DNA of 48,128 bases. It comes from an uncultured Alteromonadaceae bacterium (lineage in GTDB: Bacteria; Pseudomonadota; Gammaproteobacteria; Enterobacterales; Alteromonadaceae). A program made the position numbers and the translations under genes. The notes beneath the pieces were generated by a model. It had not been told where the DNA came from. It made no database searches and saw only the letters and a program-made list of their open reading frames with translations. The stretch is taken from the NCBI GenBank assembly GCA_938085045.1, contig CALKGI010000032.1, positions 1 through 48,128 on the forward strand, in the 5' to 3' direction. This document shows positions 36,702-45,492 of the stretch, piece after piece (position 1 is the stretch's first letter; each line of letters opens with the position of its first letter).

Positions 36702-38966
36702 TTATACACCAACATAGTTGGCGCGGCTGGGTAGCAATTCAAATATCGCGTCACTGGTAATATAGCGGTTAAGATCCCAGCCTTTGAGTCTGGCATTTTG
36801 TAACAGTTGCTCGGCCTTGTTTTGCTCACCCTTCATGGTGTAATAAGCCACCATTTGAGCGACTAAAAACGGCGTTCTGACACCGTGATCTAATAGATGG
36901 TGTTGAATCTCTTGTGAACGTTGAAGTTGTTTTGCCATGTTTTCGTTGTCGCCGAGTTTACTGTACGCAAAGGCCAGTTGGTTAACCAGTTGAAGCTGTT
37001 CAAGAGGGTTAGAGGTGGGCGCTTGATATTGATGTAGAGCGATTTCTAGTAAACGCACAGCCTGTTGATAATCCTGTTTATTGATTTTGCTGATACCTGC
37101 CCAAAGTTGCCATAATAACGGTTTGCTGGTATCTAACTGACCTGCGTTGGTAAACAGTATTTTGTTGACGTATTGACTCAACGAGTCAGTATCACCTTGG
37201 TAATAAAACAGTTTAACACTGGGTAAAAAATTGACTTGCTCACTTGCGTCTAGCTTGCGAGCTTGGCCAAGCCATTGGTGCATTGTGGTTTTGTCTGTGG
37301 CACCCAATGCCATACCAATTGAAGCAAGGTGTTGTTCGGGCGCTTTACCATAAGCAACTTTGGCCCATTGGCTGGTTTTGTCACGCTTGCCGTAATGGTT
37401 GTACCAACGCGCGAGCTCCATTTCAATGTCGACCGTTGTGCTGTCACTATCAATTCCTCGTGTTAGGTATTTTACGCCATTTTCTAGCTCTCCCATCGAC
37501 AATAAATTCAGACCAAGATAACGATTGATGCCTAAGTGTTGGGGATCCATTTTCAACGCTCTAATCAGCGCTTCTTTGGCCAAGTTCAGCTCGAGTCGTT
37601 GATGACGCAACATACCCAGCCCGAATTGGGCTGGGGCATCGTTGGGTTTTAGTTTAACGGCTTTTTGATAGGAAATGAGGGCAGCAAGCTGTTGACCAGT
37701 TCTTGCTCTTAAATGTCCATAACTTACGTATGCGTGAGCTAGGAAAGGGGATAATTGCAAGGCCTTATCTAGCGCTTTTTTGGCCATGTTGGCAGCCTCT
37801 TGTTGCGGCAAAAAACCATGGTTGATTTGCAATAATAAAGTATCTGCAAGGGCAACATACGCTTGGGCAAATTGACTGTCTTTGTTGATGGCTTGCTGGA
37901 ATAACTGCACCGCTTTTTTTAGCGATGAAGCTGTGAATAGCTTGCTATGGGCAAGGCCTTGTAAATAGGCGTCATATGCCTCTATATCACCCTGACCTAA
38001 TCGGTTGGCTATTTTAGGTGTTTTTTTGTTAGGCAATTTTAATTGTGTGATCACATCACGCACAATGTTTGATTGTATGGCGACTAAATCTTCATATTGA
38101 CGTTCATAAATGTGGGTCCATATAGGCGCACCACGGACGGTTTGAGAAAGGTTCACTGTTATTTCTACGCGGTTTTTGTGACGTTTGATATAACAGGTCA
38201 AAACATGTGAAGCATTGAGGGCTTTACCGACTTGATAAGCATTTTTGATTTTGTCTCGGTAGTTAAAGCTTGAAGTACGGGCAACGATATCTATTGAGGT
38301 TTGGTTACTCAGACTTTGGATGATTTCTTCGGTGAGGCCATCGCTAATGTAGTCAAATTTGTTGTCACCCGACAGATTGCCAAAAGGCAAAATCGCCAAT
38401 AAATTCACTTCACCGCGATGTTCTGGGCTACTGTTGATATTGCTCGAAAAAACAGGCGTTTGCTTGTAAATAGATAAACTGACTAAGCTGATGATAAGAC
38501 CGAAAAAAATCACCAATACCACTAGACCCAAACTGCCATAAGCATGTTTGGCACCGTGTTTTTTTTTGTTTTTCATGGCAAACGCGGTGGCTGTTGCTGG
38601 AGGTAGTGGGGCGTTTGATTGAACAATAGGTTGTGGCGTGGCAACTAGTCGGTAACCTCTGTCACCTAAAGGTTCGATGACCTGATTGTCGGCGGTTGTA
38701 TCGCCAAACACATCAATGAGCTTTTGTACGGCTTGGGCGATTTCAGCTTCGGCGCTCTTCTCTTTGGCATTTGGTTCTTTGGCATTTGGTAAGAGCGCTT
38801 GGGCCAATTGTTGGTTATTGACGACTTCTCCCGGGTGAAGGGTAAAATAAGTCAACACGTCTATCACCAACTTTGGCAACTCGGGTGTGGACTGCTCTTG
38901 GCCTTGCGCCCTGAGTTGCCGGGATTTGACGTCGACAATCCAATTTTTGAGTTTAAAGTTATCCAT
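36702..38966 (-). CDS. CadC-type membrane regulator with TolB-N-like and TPR domains
   Basis: This 754-residue protein has an N-terminal winged helix (~1-110, ending EPLGDRGYRLVAT), a membrane helix at about 145-166, an FlgO/TolB-N-like domain (~185-300, LLAILPFGNLSGDNKFDYIS then DGLTEEIIQSLSN) and a long tetratricopeptide-repeat region (~325-720, e.g. DAYLQGLAHSKLFTASSLKK and QAYVALADTLLLQ). This is a known architecture of ToxR/CadC-like one-component regulators in marine gammaproteobacteria. The ligand and targets are unknown. An in-frame 15-bp tandem duplication adds an extra PNAKE unit inside the winged helix near residues 59-70. It is divergent from the metal-efflux genes, so those are a possible target. 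Confidence 0.9.
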   Translation of the reverse strand: MDNFKLKNWIVDVKSRQLRAQGQEQSTPELPKLVIDVLTYFTLHPGEVVNNQQLAQALLPNAKEPNAKEKSAEAEIAQAVQKLIDVFGDTTADNQVIEPLGDRGYRLVATPQPIVQSNAPLPPATATAFAMKNKKKHGAKHAYGSLGLVVLVIFFGLIISLVSLSIYKQTPVFSSNINSSPEHRGEVNLLAILPFGNLSGDNKFDYISDGLTEEIIQSLSNQTSIDIVARTSSFNYRDKIKNAYQVGKALNASHVLTCYIKRHKNRVEITVNLSQTVRGAPIWTHIYERQYEDLVAIQSNIVRDVITQLKLPNKKTPKIANRLGQGDIEAYDAYLQGLAHSKLFTASSLKKAVQLFQQAINKDSQFAQAYVALADTLLLQINHGFLPQQEAANMAKKALDKALQLSPFLAHAYVSYGHLRARTGQQLAALISYQKAVKLKPNDAPAQFGLGMLRHQRLELNLAKEALIRALKMDPQHLGINRYLGLNLLSMGELENGVKYLTRGIDSDSTTVDIEMELARWYNHYGKRDKTSQWAKVAYGKAPEQHLASIGMALGATDKTTMHQWLGQARKLDASEQVNFLPSVKLFYYQGDTDSLSQYVNKILFTNAGQLDTSKPLLWQLWAGISKINKQDYQQAVRLLEIALHQYQAPTSNPLEQLQLVNQLAFAYSKLGDNENMAKQLQRSQEIQHHLLDHGVRTPFLVAQMVAYYTMKGEQNKAEQLLQNARLKGWDLNRYITSDAIFELLPSRANYVGV
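38761..38790. repeat. Perfect 15-bp tandem duplication inside a regulator gene
   Basis: Two identical copies of TCTTTGGCATTTGGT stand side by side. Since 15 is a multiple of three the frame of the CadC-TPR regulator is kept, adding five residues (NAKEP/NAKEK) between helices of its DNA-binding domain. Confidence 0.8.
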
Positions 38967-39156
38967 GCCCGGGGGAGAGTTTACAGCTAATTGAGGTTTT
39001 CACCATTATATAGTGCCAAGCTGGAACGGCAAGTGGCTAATTTGGGATGCGCAAAATTTTAGCTTAATCTTGAGTCAACTTTTATTGCCACTTGATATGG
39101 AAGGTTGAAAAAAACAGGCAAAAGTGATACATTTCGCGCTCTGTTACTTGCTGGAT

Positions 39157-39507
39157 ATGAATGTAGTCATTGTGAGAATTTGCTTTATTAGTGTCTTTTT
39201 GTTGTTTTTTACACTGCAATCGGTGGCCTCGTCCATTGAGGTAGAAGTGAACAATGAACATGACCAAATTCATCACGGGCTTGAAACAGGACATGATGAA
39301 ACTCAGCATGACAGTTCAAGTGAGCAGCATCAAGAAGAACATCACGCACATTTGTGTCACCACCACCACGGTGAACATGCCCCCAAAGTGTTTATTCAAA
39401 CGCCGAATTTATATTTATTTTTTATTGATGACGATAATGTGCTAGGTTTTTCAGTGCATTACGACAACATTGCTCAAAAATCACTTTACCGCCCTCCAAT
39501 AAGCTAA
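39157..39507 (+). CDS. Secreted histidine-rich protein of metal-efflux locus
   Basis: This 116-residue protein has a signal peptide (MNVVIVRICFISVFLLFFTL, cleavage near VASS). An acidic, histidine-loaded middle follows (EHDQIHHGLETGHDETQHDS, then EEHHAHLCHHHHGEHAPK), and the tail is FLFFIDDDN-like. Clusters of His with Asp/Glu are usual for periplasmic metal-binding or buffering proteins beside Czc/Cus-type pumps. An alternative GTG start at 39124 with an upstream AGG is possible, but the ATG at 39157 gives a better signal peptide. It lies 91 bp before the adaptor gene. The metal bound cannot be told; zinc, cobalt, cadmium or copper are all candidates. Confidence 0.7.
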   Translation: MNVVIVRICFISVFLLFFTLQSVASSIEVEVNNEHDQIHHGLETGHDETQHDSSSEQHQEEHHAHLCHHHHGEHAPKVFIQTPNLYLFFIDDDNVLGFSVHYDNIAQKSLYRPPIS

Positions 39508-39598
39508 ACGGTTTTTTCCTACCTGAATTTCGTGTTGATGATGGGATAGTATCCTAAACATCAACTCTATACCGTTTTTTGTATTTTGGAGTTTTGCC

Positions 39599-40750
39599 AT
39601 GAACGCATCTTTTGTGCATTCTTTTCGCCACGTTCGGTTTGGACTGGTTTTATCTTGTTTCCTTTTTTTTGGTGCTGTTATATCTAGCACTGTCTCTTTT
39701 AATGTCTTTGCTGAGGATGAGCATGGACATGAAGAAGAACCCGCACAAACAATTAATCTGTCGGTCAAACAACTTAGCCTTGCTGACATTGAAGTTGCCC
39801 CTTTAACCGCCCGTTTTATGGACTATCAGGTTTACGCGCCCGGTGAGGTGAAGGCCAACGGTTATACCAGTTATTTGGTGTCGCCGCGCATCGACTCTGT
39901 AGTGCTTCGTCGCCATGTCACTTTAGGTGAACATGTCAGTAAAGGTCAGGTTTTGGTGACCTTGTTTAGCGAAACCATGGTTGATGCACAAGCGGCCTAT
40001 TTGACCGATTTGTCTCAGTGGCAGCGCGTGCAAAAGTTGGGCATAAAAAGTGTTGGCGGTAAAAAATATGCACTGGCTCAAACTGACCACAAGGCGGCTT
40101 ACAGCCGATTGATTGCTTTTGGTTTGAATGAACAAAGCATTAAAAAGCTCCCATTAATGCAAGGCCTATTGGGTGAATACAGTTTGAATGCCGAAATAGC
40201 TGGGGCTGTTTTGTCTGACGACTTTCATCAGGGACAAAGGGTGGTTGCTGGTGAAGCTTTAATTGAGTTGGCTGATGAGAGCCAATTGTGGGTAGATGCC
40301 AGTCTACCTGCCAATACCCGACTGTCGTTGCCAATGGGTACTAAAGCCCAAGTTAAAGTGGGTGATACGCTAGTTGCAGCGCAAGTGGCTCAAGAAGCCC
40401 ATACTATCGCACGTGAAACTCGCACCCGAGTGGTTCGTTTGATCATGAACAACGCCGATGACCAGTTTCATCCGGGTATGTTTGCCGATGTGTTTTTTAC
40501 TTTCAAAACTGCTAAGCCAGTGCTGGCCGTGCCGCAATCGGCGTTAATGCGCAGTAGTGATGGCGACTGGCAAGTGTTTGTAGAAGTCAAACCGGGCAGT
40601 TTTAAGGCTCAAGAAGTTTCGCTTGGTAAAGTACTTGGCAAATATACGGTGATTGGTGATATTCAGGCAGATTTGAGAATTGTCACTAAGGGCGCATTTT
40701 TTGTTGCATCGCAAGCTGCCAAAGGCGCTTTTGACGCGCATAACCATTAA
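39599..40750 (+). CDS. Heavy-metal RND efflux periplasmic adaptor subunit (CzcB/CusB-like)
   Basis: This 383-residue membrane-fusion protein has an N-terminal signal or anchor (FGLVLSCFLFFGAVISSTVS). A short His/Glu-rich stretch follows (EDEHGHEEEPAQ), then the barrel-sandwich domain (GEVKANGYTSYLVSPRIDSV, VTLGEHVSKGQVLVTLFS), a hairpin region and a late beta-barrel (LAVPQSALMRSSDGDWQVFV). It should link the inner-membrane pump to an outer-membrane channel. GGAG lies 8 nt before the ATG. It precedes the pump gene by 21 bp in one transcript. No outer-membrane (CzcC/TolC) gene is in the window. Confidence 0.92.
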   Translation: MNASFVHSFRHVRFGLVLSCFLFFGAVISSTVSFNVFAEDEHGHEEEPAQTINLSVKQLSLADIEVAPLTARFMDYQVYAPGEVKANGYTSYLVSPRIDSVVLRRHVTLGEHVSKGQVLVTLFSETMVDAQAAYLTDLSQWQRVQKLGIKSVGGKKYALAQTDHKAAYSRLIAFGLNEQSIKKLPLMQGLLGEYSLNAEIAGAVLSDDFHQGQRVVAGEALIELADESQLWVDASLPANTRLSLPMGTKAQVKVGDTLVAAQVAQEAHTIARETRTRVVRLIMNNADDQFHPGMFADVFFTFKTAKPVLAVPQSALMRSSDGDWQVFVEVKPGSFKAQEVSLGKVLGKYTVIGDIQADLRIVTKGAFFVASQAAKGAFDAHNH

Positions 40751-40771
40751 TTACGCAAAAAGGAGTTTGCT

Positions 40772-43700
40772 ATGTTAAATCGTCTAATTGATTGGTCTGT
40801 TGCCAACCGTTTGTTGCTGGTGGTTGTTTTAATCGCCTTTTGTTTGTCAGCATTTTTTATTATTCCAAAACTAAACCTTGATGCTTTTCCGGATGTGACT
40901 ACGGTGCAGGTTTCTATTAATACCGAAGCGCCGGGTCTTGCTTCTGAGGAAGTTGAACAGTTAATTACTTTTCCTATTGAGTCGGTGATGTATGCTTTGC
41001 CTGATGTGAAACAGGTGCGGTCTATATCTAAGACTGGGCTTTCGGGCATCACGGTGGTATTTGATGACAATACCGATATCTATTTTGCTCGCCAGTTGGT
41101 GTTTGAACGCCTTCAAGAAGCCAAGTCTTTGATACCCCAAGGTGTTGGTACGCCGCAAATTGGCCCCAATACGTCTGGCCTTGGTCAGGTTTATCAATAC
41201 ATGTTGCAGGCTGAGCCTAATGCCGGTTTTGATACGATGGCGCTACGCAGTTTAAATGACTGGGTGGTTAAATTGTTGCTGATGCCCATAGATGGGGTGA
41301 CTGATGTTTTGTCATTTGGTGGTGATGTGCGCCAGTATCAAGTGAATGTTAATCCGTCGAAATTGTTGGCTTACAAACTGACTCAAGATGAGATTGTTAA
41401 GGCGCTTGAGGGCAACAATGAAAATGCTGGCGGCTGGTATATGGAACGCGGTCAAGAGCAATTGGTCATTCGTGGTGTAGGTTGGATGAGCCACGGCAAG
41501 CAAGGATTGGCAGAACTGGGCCAAACACCAGTTAAAACGGTAGAAGGAACAGTAGTTACTGTGGCTGATGTGGCAAAGGTCGAGATAGGCAAAGAAATTC
41601 GCCAAGGCGCAGTGACCATGACTCGCCGCGATGCCAATGGCGAGATTGAATCGTTGGGTGAGGTAGTGACCGGTATTGTGTTAAAGCGAACTGGAGCCAA
41701 TACCAAAGCGACAATTGATGGCATAAACCAACGGGCTAAGATTATTCGTCAGGCATTACCCGAAGGCGTCAGTTTTGAGGTGTTTTACGATCAGGCCGCT
41801 TTGATAAAACAAGCGGTTGATACCGTGGTCACTGCATTGGTGCAGGCCTTTGTTTTTATTGTGATTGTTTTGGCATTATTTATGTTAAACCTGCGTGCGG
41901 TGGTGTTGGTTTTAATGTCAATTCCGCTGTCAATTGGTATGGCTTTGACGGTAATGGCATATCATGGCATTTCGGCTAATTTAATGTCTCTTGGTGGTTT
42001 GGCTGTGGCGATAGGCATGATGGTTGATGGCGCAGTGGTGATGATGGAAAACATCTTCAAACACTTAGCAAAACAAGGTAAAGATGAGTCAACAACCAAT
42101 ACTGGCACAGCAACACAATGCATACTGGCTGCGGCCAAAGAAGTGGCTAAGCCGGTGTTTTTTGCGGTGATCATTATCATGGTGGTTTTTGCCCCGCTAT
42201 TTACGCTACAAGGCGTTGAGGGCAAGTTGTTTCAACCGATGGCGCAAAGCATTTTATTAGCGATGGCAGCTTCTTTAGTCGTGGCATTAGTGGTGGTGCC
42301 TGCGCTGGCCAGTTTGATGTTTAGTCAGGGCTTTTTTGGTCGAGAACTGGTGAGCAAACCTAACCCGATAGTGTCGGTACTTGAAAATCATTATCGAAAA
42401 CTGCTTAAAAAATCAATGGCGAACAAACCTGTGGTTATTGGCGTGGCGTTAACCTTGTTGGTCGGTTCGCTCGCTTTGGTGCCTCGTCTTGGCACCGAGT
42501 TTGTGCCTGAGCTAGAAGAGGGCACGATTAACTTGCGAGTGACCTTAGCCCCCTCATCTAGTTTGAATACCGCATTGTCGGTTGCGCCTAAATTAGAAGC
42601 GTTGTTGTTGGAGTTTGAAGAAGTTGATTATGCGTTAAGCCGAATAGGGCGCGCAGAAATTGGTGGCGACCCGGAGCCTGTCAGTAATGTTGAGATTTAC
42701 ATTGGTCTTAAGCCTGTCGAGCAATGGAAAAACGCTTCGACACGCAAAGAACTTCAAGGTCTGATGTTAACCAAACTAGAGCAGTTCCCCGGTTTGTTAT
42801 TTAACTTCTCTCAGCCCATTGCCACTCGGGTCGATGAATTGCTCTCAGGTGTAAAAGCGCAATTGGCGATTAAATTGTTTGGGCCAGATTTAGCTGTATT
42901 GGCCAGCAAAGGGCAAGCCATTGAAAAGTTGATGCAAACCATTGATGGCGCAACTGATGTGGCGATGGAACAAATTGCCGGTGAAGCGCAATGGGTCGTT
43001 AAACCCAAGCGTCGACAATTATCTCGTTATGGATTATCTGTTGGTGATGTGATGGCGCTGGTTCGAGATGGGCTGGGTGGGCGTCAGGCCGGACAAATCA
43101 TTAACGGCAATGAACGTTACGATATTTATGTGCGGTTAGATAAAGCCTTTCGTTCAGATGCTCAAGCCATTAAAGACTTGCGATTGCAATCGCCAACCGG
43201 CGCGTGGGTACGTTTAGAAGAAGTGGCTGATATTGCGATGGAATTTGGTCCACCACAAGTGCGCCGTGACGATGTACAGCGCCGAGTGGTGATTCAAGCC
43301 AATGTGCAGGGCAGGGATATGGGCAGTGTGGTTGATGATATGCGTCAATCTATCGCCGAAAACATTGATTTGCCACCGGGTTATTCCGTGACTTTTGGTG
43401 GCCAGTTTGAGAACCAACAACGGGCGCAGCAACGGTTGATGGTGGTGGTGCCTTTGTCTATCGCCTTGATTGGTTTGTTGTTATTTTTCGCCTTTCGTTC
43501 GTTTGGACAGGCTTTGCTGATACTGACCAACTTGCCTTTAGCAATGACAGGCGCGATTGTGTCTTTGTTTGTGTCAGGTCAATATTTGTCAGTGCCTGGG
43601 TCTATAGGTTTTATCACTTTGTTTGGCGTGGCGGTATTGAATGGCGTGGTGATGGTAGAAGCCATAAACCTGCGTTTGGCCAGCACTGGTGAATCGGTTG

Positions 43701-43963
43701 AAACCGCGGTGTTTGAAGGCGCAGTATCAAGGTTAAGACCTGTATTGATGACCGCAATCACTTCGGCATTGGGGCTTATTCCAATGCTAACGTCTAATGG
43801 CGTTGGTGCTGAGATTCAGCGGCCTTTGGCTACAGTGATTGTTGGTGGATTGGTGACTTCGACGTTGTTGACCTTGATAGTGTTGCCGGCGTTGTTTGCT
43901 TGGTTTTCTAGGAAACGGGGCATTAACACCCATCTCCCAGCCACTCATCCCACTGGGTTTTAA
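40772..43963 (+). CDS. Heavy-metal RND efflux pump (CzcA/CusA family)
   Basis: This 1063-residue inner-membrane proton-driven pump of the heavy-metal efflux branch has 12 transmembrane helices and two large periplasmic loops. Typical segments are FPDVTTVQVSINTEAPGLAS, PIESVMYALPDVKQVRSISK, MSIPLSIGMALTVMAYHGIS with AIGMMVDGAVVMMENIFKHL in helix 4, FVPELEEGTINLRVTL, and GFITLFGVAVLNGVVMVEAI near the end. Metal specificity (zinc/cobalt/cadmium versus copper/silver) is not decided by eye. An AAGGAG ribosome site precedes the ATG. Its last 41 bases overlap the convergent binding-protein gene at 43923. Confidence 0.95.
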   Translation: MLNRLIDWSVANRLLLVVVLIAFCLSAFFIIPKLNLDAFPDVTTVQVSINTEAPGLASEEVEQLITFPIESVMYALPDVKQVRSISKTGLSGITVVFDDNTDIYFARQLVFERLQEAKSLIPQGVGTPQIGPNTSGLGQVYQYMLQAEPNAGFDTMALRSLNDWVVKLLLMPIDGVTDVLSFGGDVRQYQVNVNPSKLLAYKLTQDEIVKALEGNNENAGGWYMERGQEQLVIRGVGWMSHGKQGLAELGQTPVKTVEGTVVTVADVAKVEIGKEIRQGAVTMTRRDANGEIESLGEVVTGIVLKRTGANTKATIDGINQRAKIIRQALPEGVSFEVFYDQAALIKQAVDTVVTALVQAFVFIVIVLALFMLNLRAVVLVLMSIPLSIGMALTVMAYHGISANLMSLGGLAVAIGMMVDGAVVMMENIFKHLAKQGKDESTTNTGTATQCILAAAKEVAKPVFFAVIIIMVVFAPLFTLQGVEGKLFQPMAQSILLAMAASLVVALVVVPALASLMFSQGFFGRELVSKPNPIVSVLENHYRKLLKKSMANKPVVIGVALTLLVGSLALVPRLGTEFVPELEEGTINLRVTLAPSSSLNTALSVAPKLEALLLEFEEVDYALSRIGRAEIGGDPEPVSNVEIYIGLKPVEQWKNASTRKELQGLMLTKLEQFPGLLFNFSQPIATRVDELLSGVKAQLAIKLFGPDLAVLASKGQAIEKLMQTIDGATDVAMEQIAGEAQWVVKPKRRQLSRYGLSVGDVMALVRDGLGGRQAGQIINGNERYDIYVRLDKAFRSDAQAIKDLRLQSPTGAWVRLEEVADIAMEFGPPQVRRDDVQRRVVIQANVQGRDMGSVVDDMRQSIAENIDLPPGYSVTFGGQFENQQRAQQRLMVVVPLSIALIGLLLFFAFRSFGQALLILTNLPLAMTGAIVSLFVSGQYLSVPGSIGFITLFGVAVLNGVVMVEAINLRLASTGESVETAVFEGAVSRLRPVLMTAITSALGLIPMLTSNGVGAEIQRPLATVIVGGLVTSTLLTLIVLPALFAWFSRKRGINTHLPATHPTGF

Positions 43964-44951
43964 ACATTTCCATCCATTTAATGGCAGCCTGTTGTTCGGT
44001 GTATTTATCGGTGATCACCAGTGCTGCCGCTTCTGACATCATTTGGGTAGTGAAAGCGACTTTTTGCAGTGCTTTGAAGGCGCACGAGTGATTTTTCTTA
44101 AATCTCGGTGAGACGACTTTTTTAACCCAGCCTGATACAGGATTACCGCAATCGTAAGGTAAGGTTTTATTGAGTCCCCAACTGGCATCGGTCACGCATA
44201 GGTCGTTGTATGGGGGGAACTCGACAAACTCGCCTGTTAGGCGGGTATCAGTCCAGTTGGGTGTCCAGTTGATCATGATGATGGGCTTGCGTTCTTCCAT
44301 CGATTGCCACAATAACTGCCATAGGGCTGCGTCGTTTTCTAAGCGTTTGATATTAAAGTCGAGGTTCAGCGCTCTGACCCGAATGCCGCCTTTGGTGTTC
44401 CATTGGCCTGAGTAATAAACCCCTCGGCCTGCGGAGTCTTCGGTGGCAAAAACCTTGGCGCATTTTAATAAGGCTTTCCAGTCTGGTAAGCCGGGGCACA
44501 TGGGCTTGACATAACTGGGATACCACCATTCCTCTCGGGCTGTGGCGATATGCTTACCTGCATTAACGATGAAACCTTTTTTTACATGCTGCTCATACCG
44601 TTTGAAGTTGGTGCCTTGCCAAAGTTCGATTTGTACATCGAGTAGACCAAGCCTGAAGGCGCCCCATTGATCATCTACTTTGATGTCTTGATACACCACA
44701 GGCACTTTTAATTGGGTCAATAGTCGACCAATCACCCAAGACAAAACTCGCTGGCTAGCCCAGTCATTAAGGGCAATAACAGCGGGACGTTGGTCATCAA
44801 GGCTGACAGGTGTTTGGTTTTTCGAATCTGCAATAGTATTAGCGGTTAAATCAGTCGTCGTTTCGCCCGTAAAGGCTGGCAGAGCGTGGCAAAGCAAGGC
44901 AAGGCAAAGAAACAATGACACAGATTTAATTCGGCGTGGACTTTTAGTCAT
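43923..44951 (-). CDS. Glycine betaine/proline-type ABC substrate-binding protein (OpuAC family), orphan
   Basis: This 342-residue protein has a signal peptide (KSVSLFLCLALLCHALPAFT). The OpuAC/ProX-type binding fold follows: VIALNDWASQRVLSWVIGRL, VQIELWQGTNFKRYEQ, WWYPSYVKPMCPGLPDWKAL, KPIIMINWTPNWTDTRLTGE and FVEFPPYNDLCVTDASWGLN, with tryptophans suited to a quaternary-ammonium cage. Several cysteines (MCPGLPDWKALLKCAK, LPYDCGNPVS) may form disulfides. No permease or ATPase gene is adjacent, so it either serves a distant transporter or feeds a sensor. It lies beside the histidine kinase pair, which is suggestive but unproven. It overlaps czcA-like 3' end by 41 bp. Confidence 0.88.
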   Translation of the reverse strand: MTKSPRRIKSVSLFLCLALLCHALPAFTGETTTDLTANTIADSKNQTPVSLDDQRPAVIALNDWASQRVLSWVIGRLLTQLKVPVVYQDIKVDDQWGAFRLGLLDVQIELWQGTNFKRYEQHVKKGFIVNAGKHIATAREEWWYPSYVKPMCPGLPDWKALLKCAKVFATEDSAGRGVYYSGQWNTKGGIRVRALNLDFNIKRLENDAALWQLLWQSMEERKPIIMINWTPNWTDTRLTGEFVEFPPYNDLCVTDASWGLNKTLPYDCGNPVSGWVKKVVSPRFKKNHSCAFKALQKVAFTTQMMSEAAALVITDKYTEQQAAIKWMEMFKTQWDEWLGDGC

Positions 44952-45066
44952 ACTTCAACATTATTAACAAAAAGATAGTGTAAGCTTAGTGCATTATGAC
45001 CAAATGACTCGGTCCAATATAACAAGCGGTTATGTCGCTTTTTCAAGCGCCTTTTTCATGCATTTG

Positions 45067-45492
45067 CTACTCTCCCCAAATCTCTTTTTTAGCCGCTTCT
45101 TGGCGACGCTTTTTTACATAGTTTTTGGTGAAATGTAGCAGCGACTCTTTTACTTTGTCAGAGCTGAAAGGTTTAACGATAAATCCACTGGCACCGCTGC
45201 TGATGGCTTCTTTGACGTTCTCTAAAGAACTGTGACAGCTGAGCATGATGACAAATGTTTCGGGATTGAGTTGATGGATTTCTTTGAGGGTATCAATGCC
45301 GTTTTGTTTGGGCATTTCGATATCAAGAAAAACAATGTCGCGGGCGGTTTTCTTTAGTTGTTGCATTGCATTAATGCCGTCTTTTGCCTGACTGACGTTG
45401 GTAAACCCCAGCTGTTTGAGGCAACCGGTTAAAAATGCCCTTAACTCTGATACATCGTCGACGATTAAAATTCTGATATCTGATTTGTTCAT
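45067..45492 (-). CDS. Single-domain response regulator (CheY-like)
   Basis: This 141-residue receiver has ILIVDDVSELRAFL with the acidic pair, DIVFLDIEMPKQNGIDTLKE with the phospho-Asp near residue 56, a hydroxyl residue in VIMLSCHS, and FIVKPFSSDKVKESLLHF with the conserved lysine. A basic C-terminal tail (NYVKKRRQEAAKKEIWGE) follows, with no output domain. Its start overlaps the stop of the kinase gene as ATGA (4 bp), so the two are translationally coupled. It may act through protein-protein contacts or as a phosphate sink. Confidence 0.95.
   Translation of the reverse strand: MNKSDIRILIVDDVSELRAFLTGCLKQLGFTNVSQAKDGINAMQQLKKTARDIVFLDIEMPKQNGIDTLKEIHQLNPETFVIMLSCHSSLENVKEAISSGASGFIVKPFSSDKVKESLLHFTKNYVKKRRQEAAKKEIWGE

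Noticed and set aside
45005..45060. Possible terminator (AAGCG..CGCTTTTT) near the response regulator
   Set aside because: The stem is only 5 bp, and the T run is on the strand with no upstream gene.
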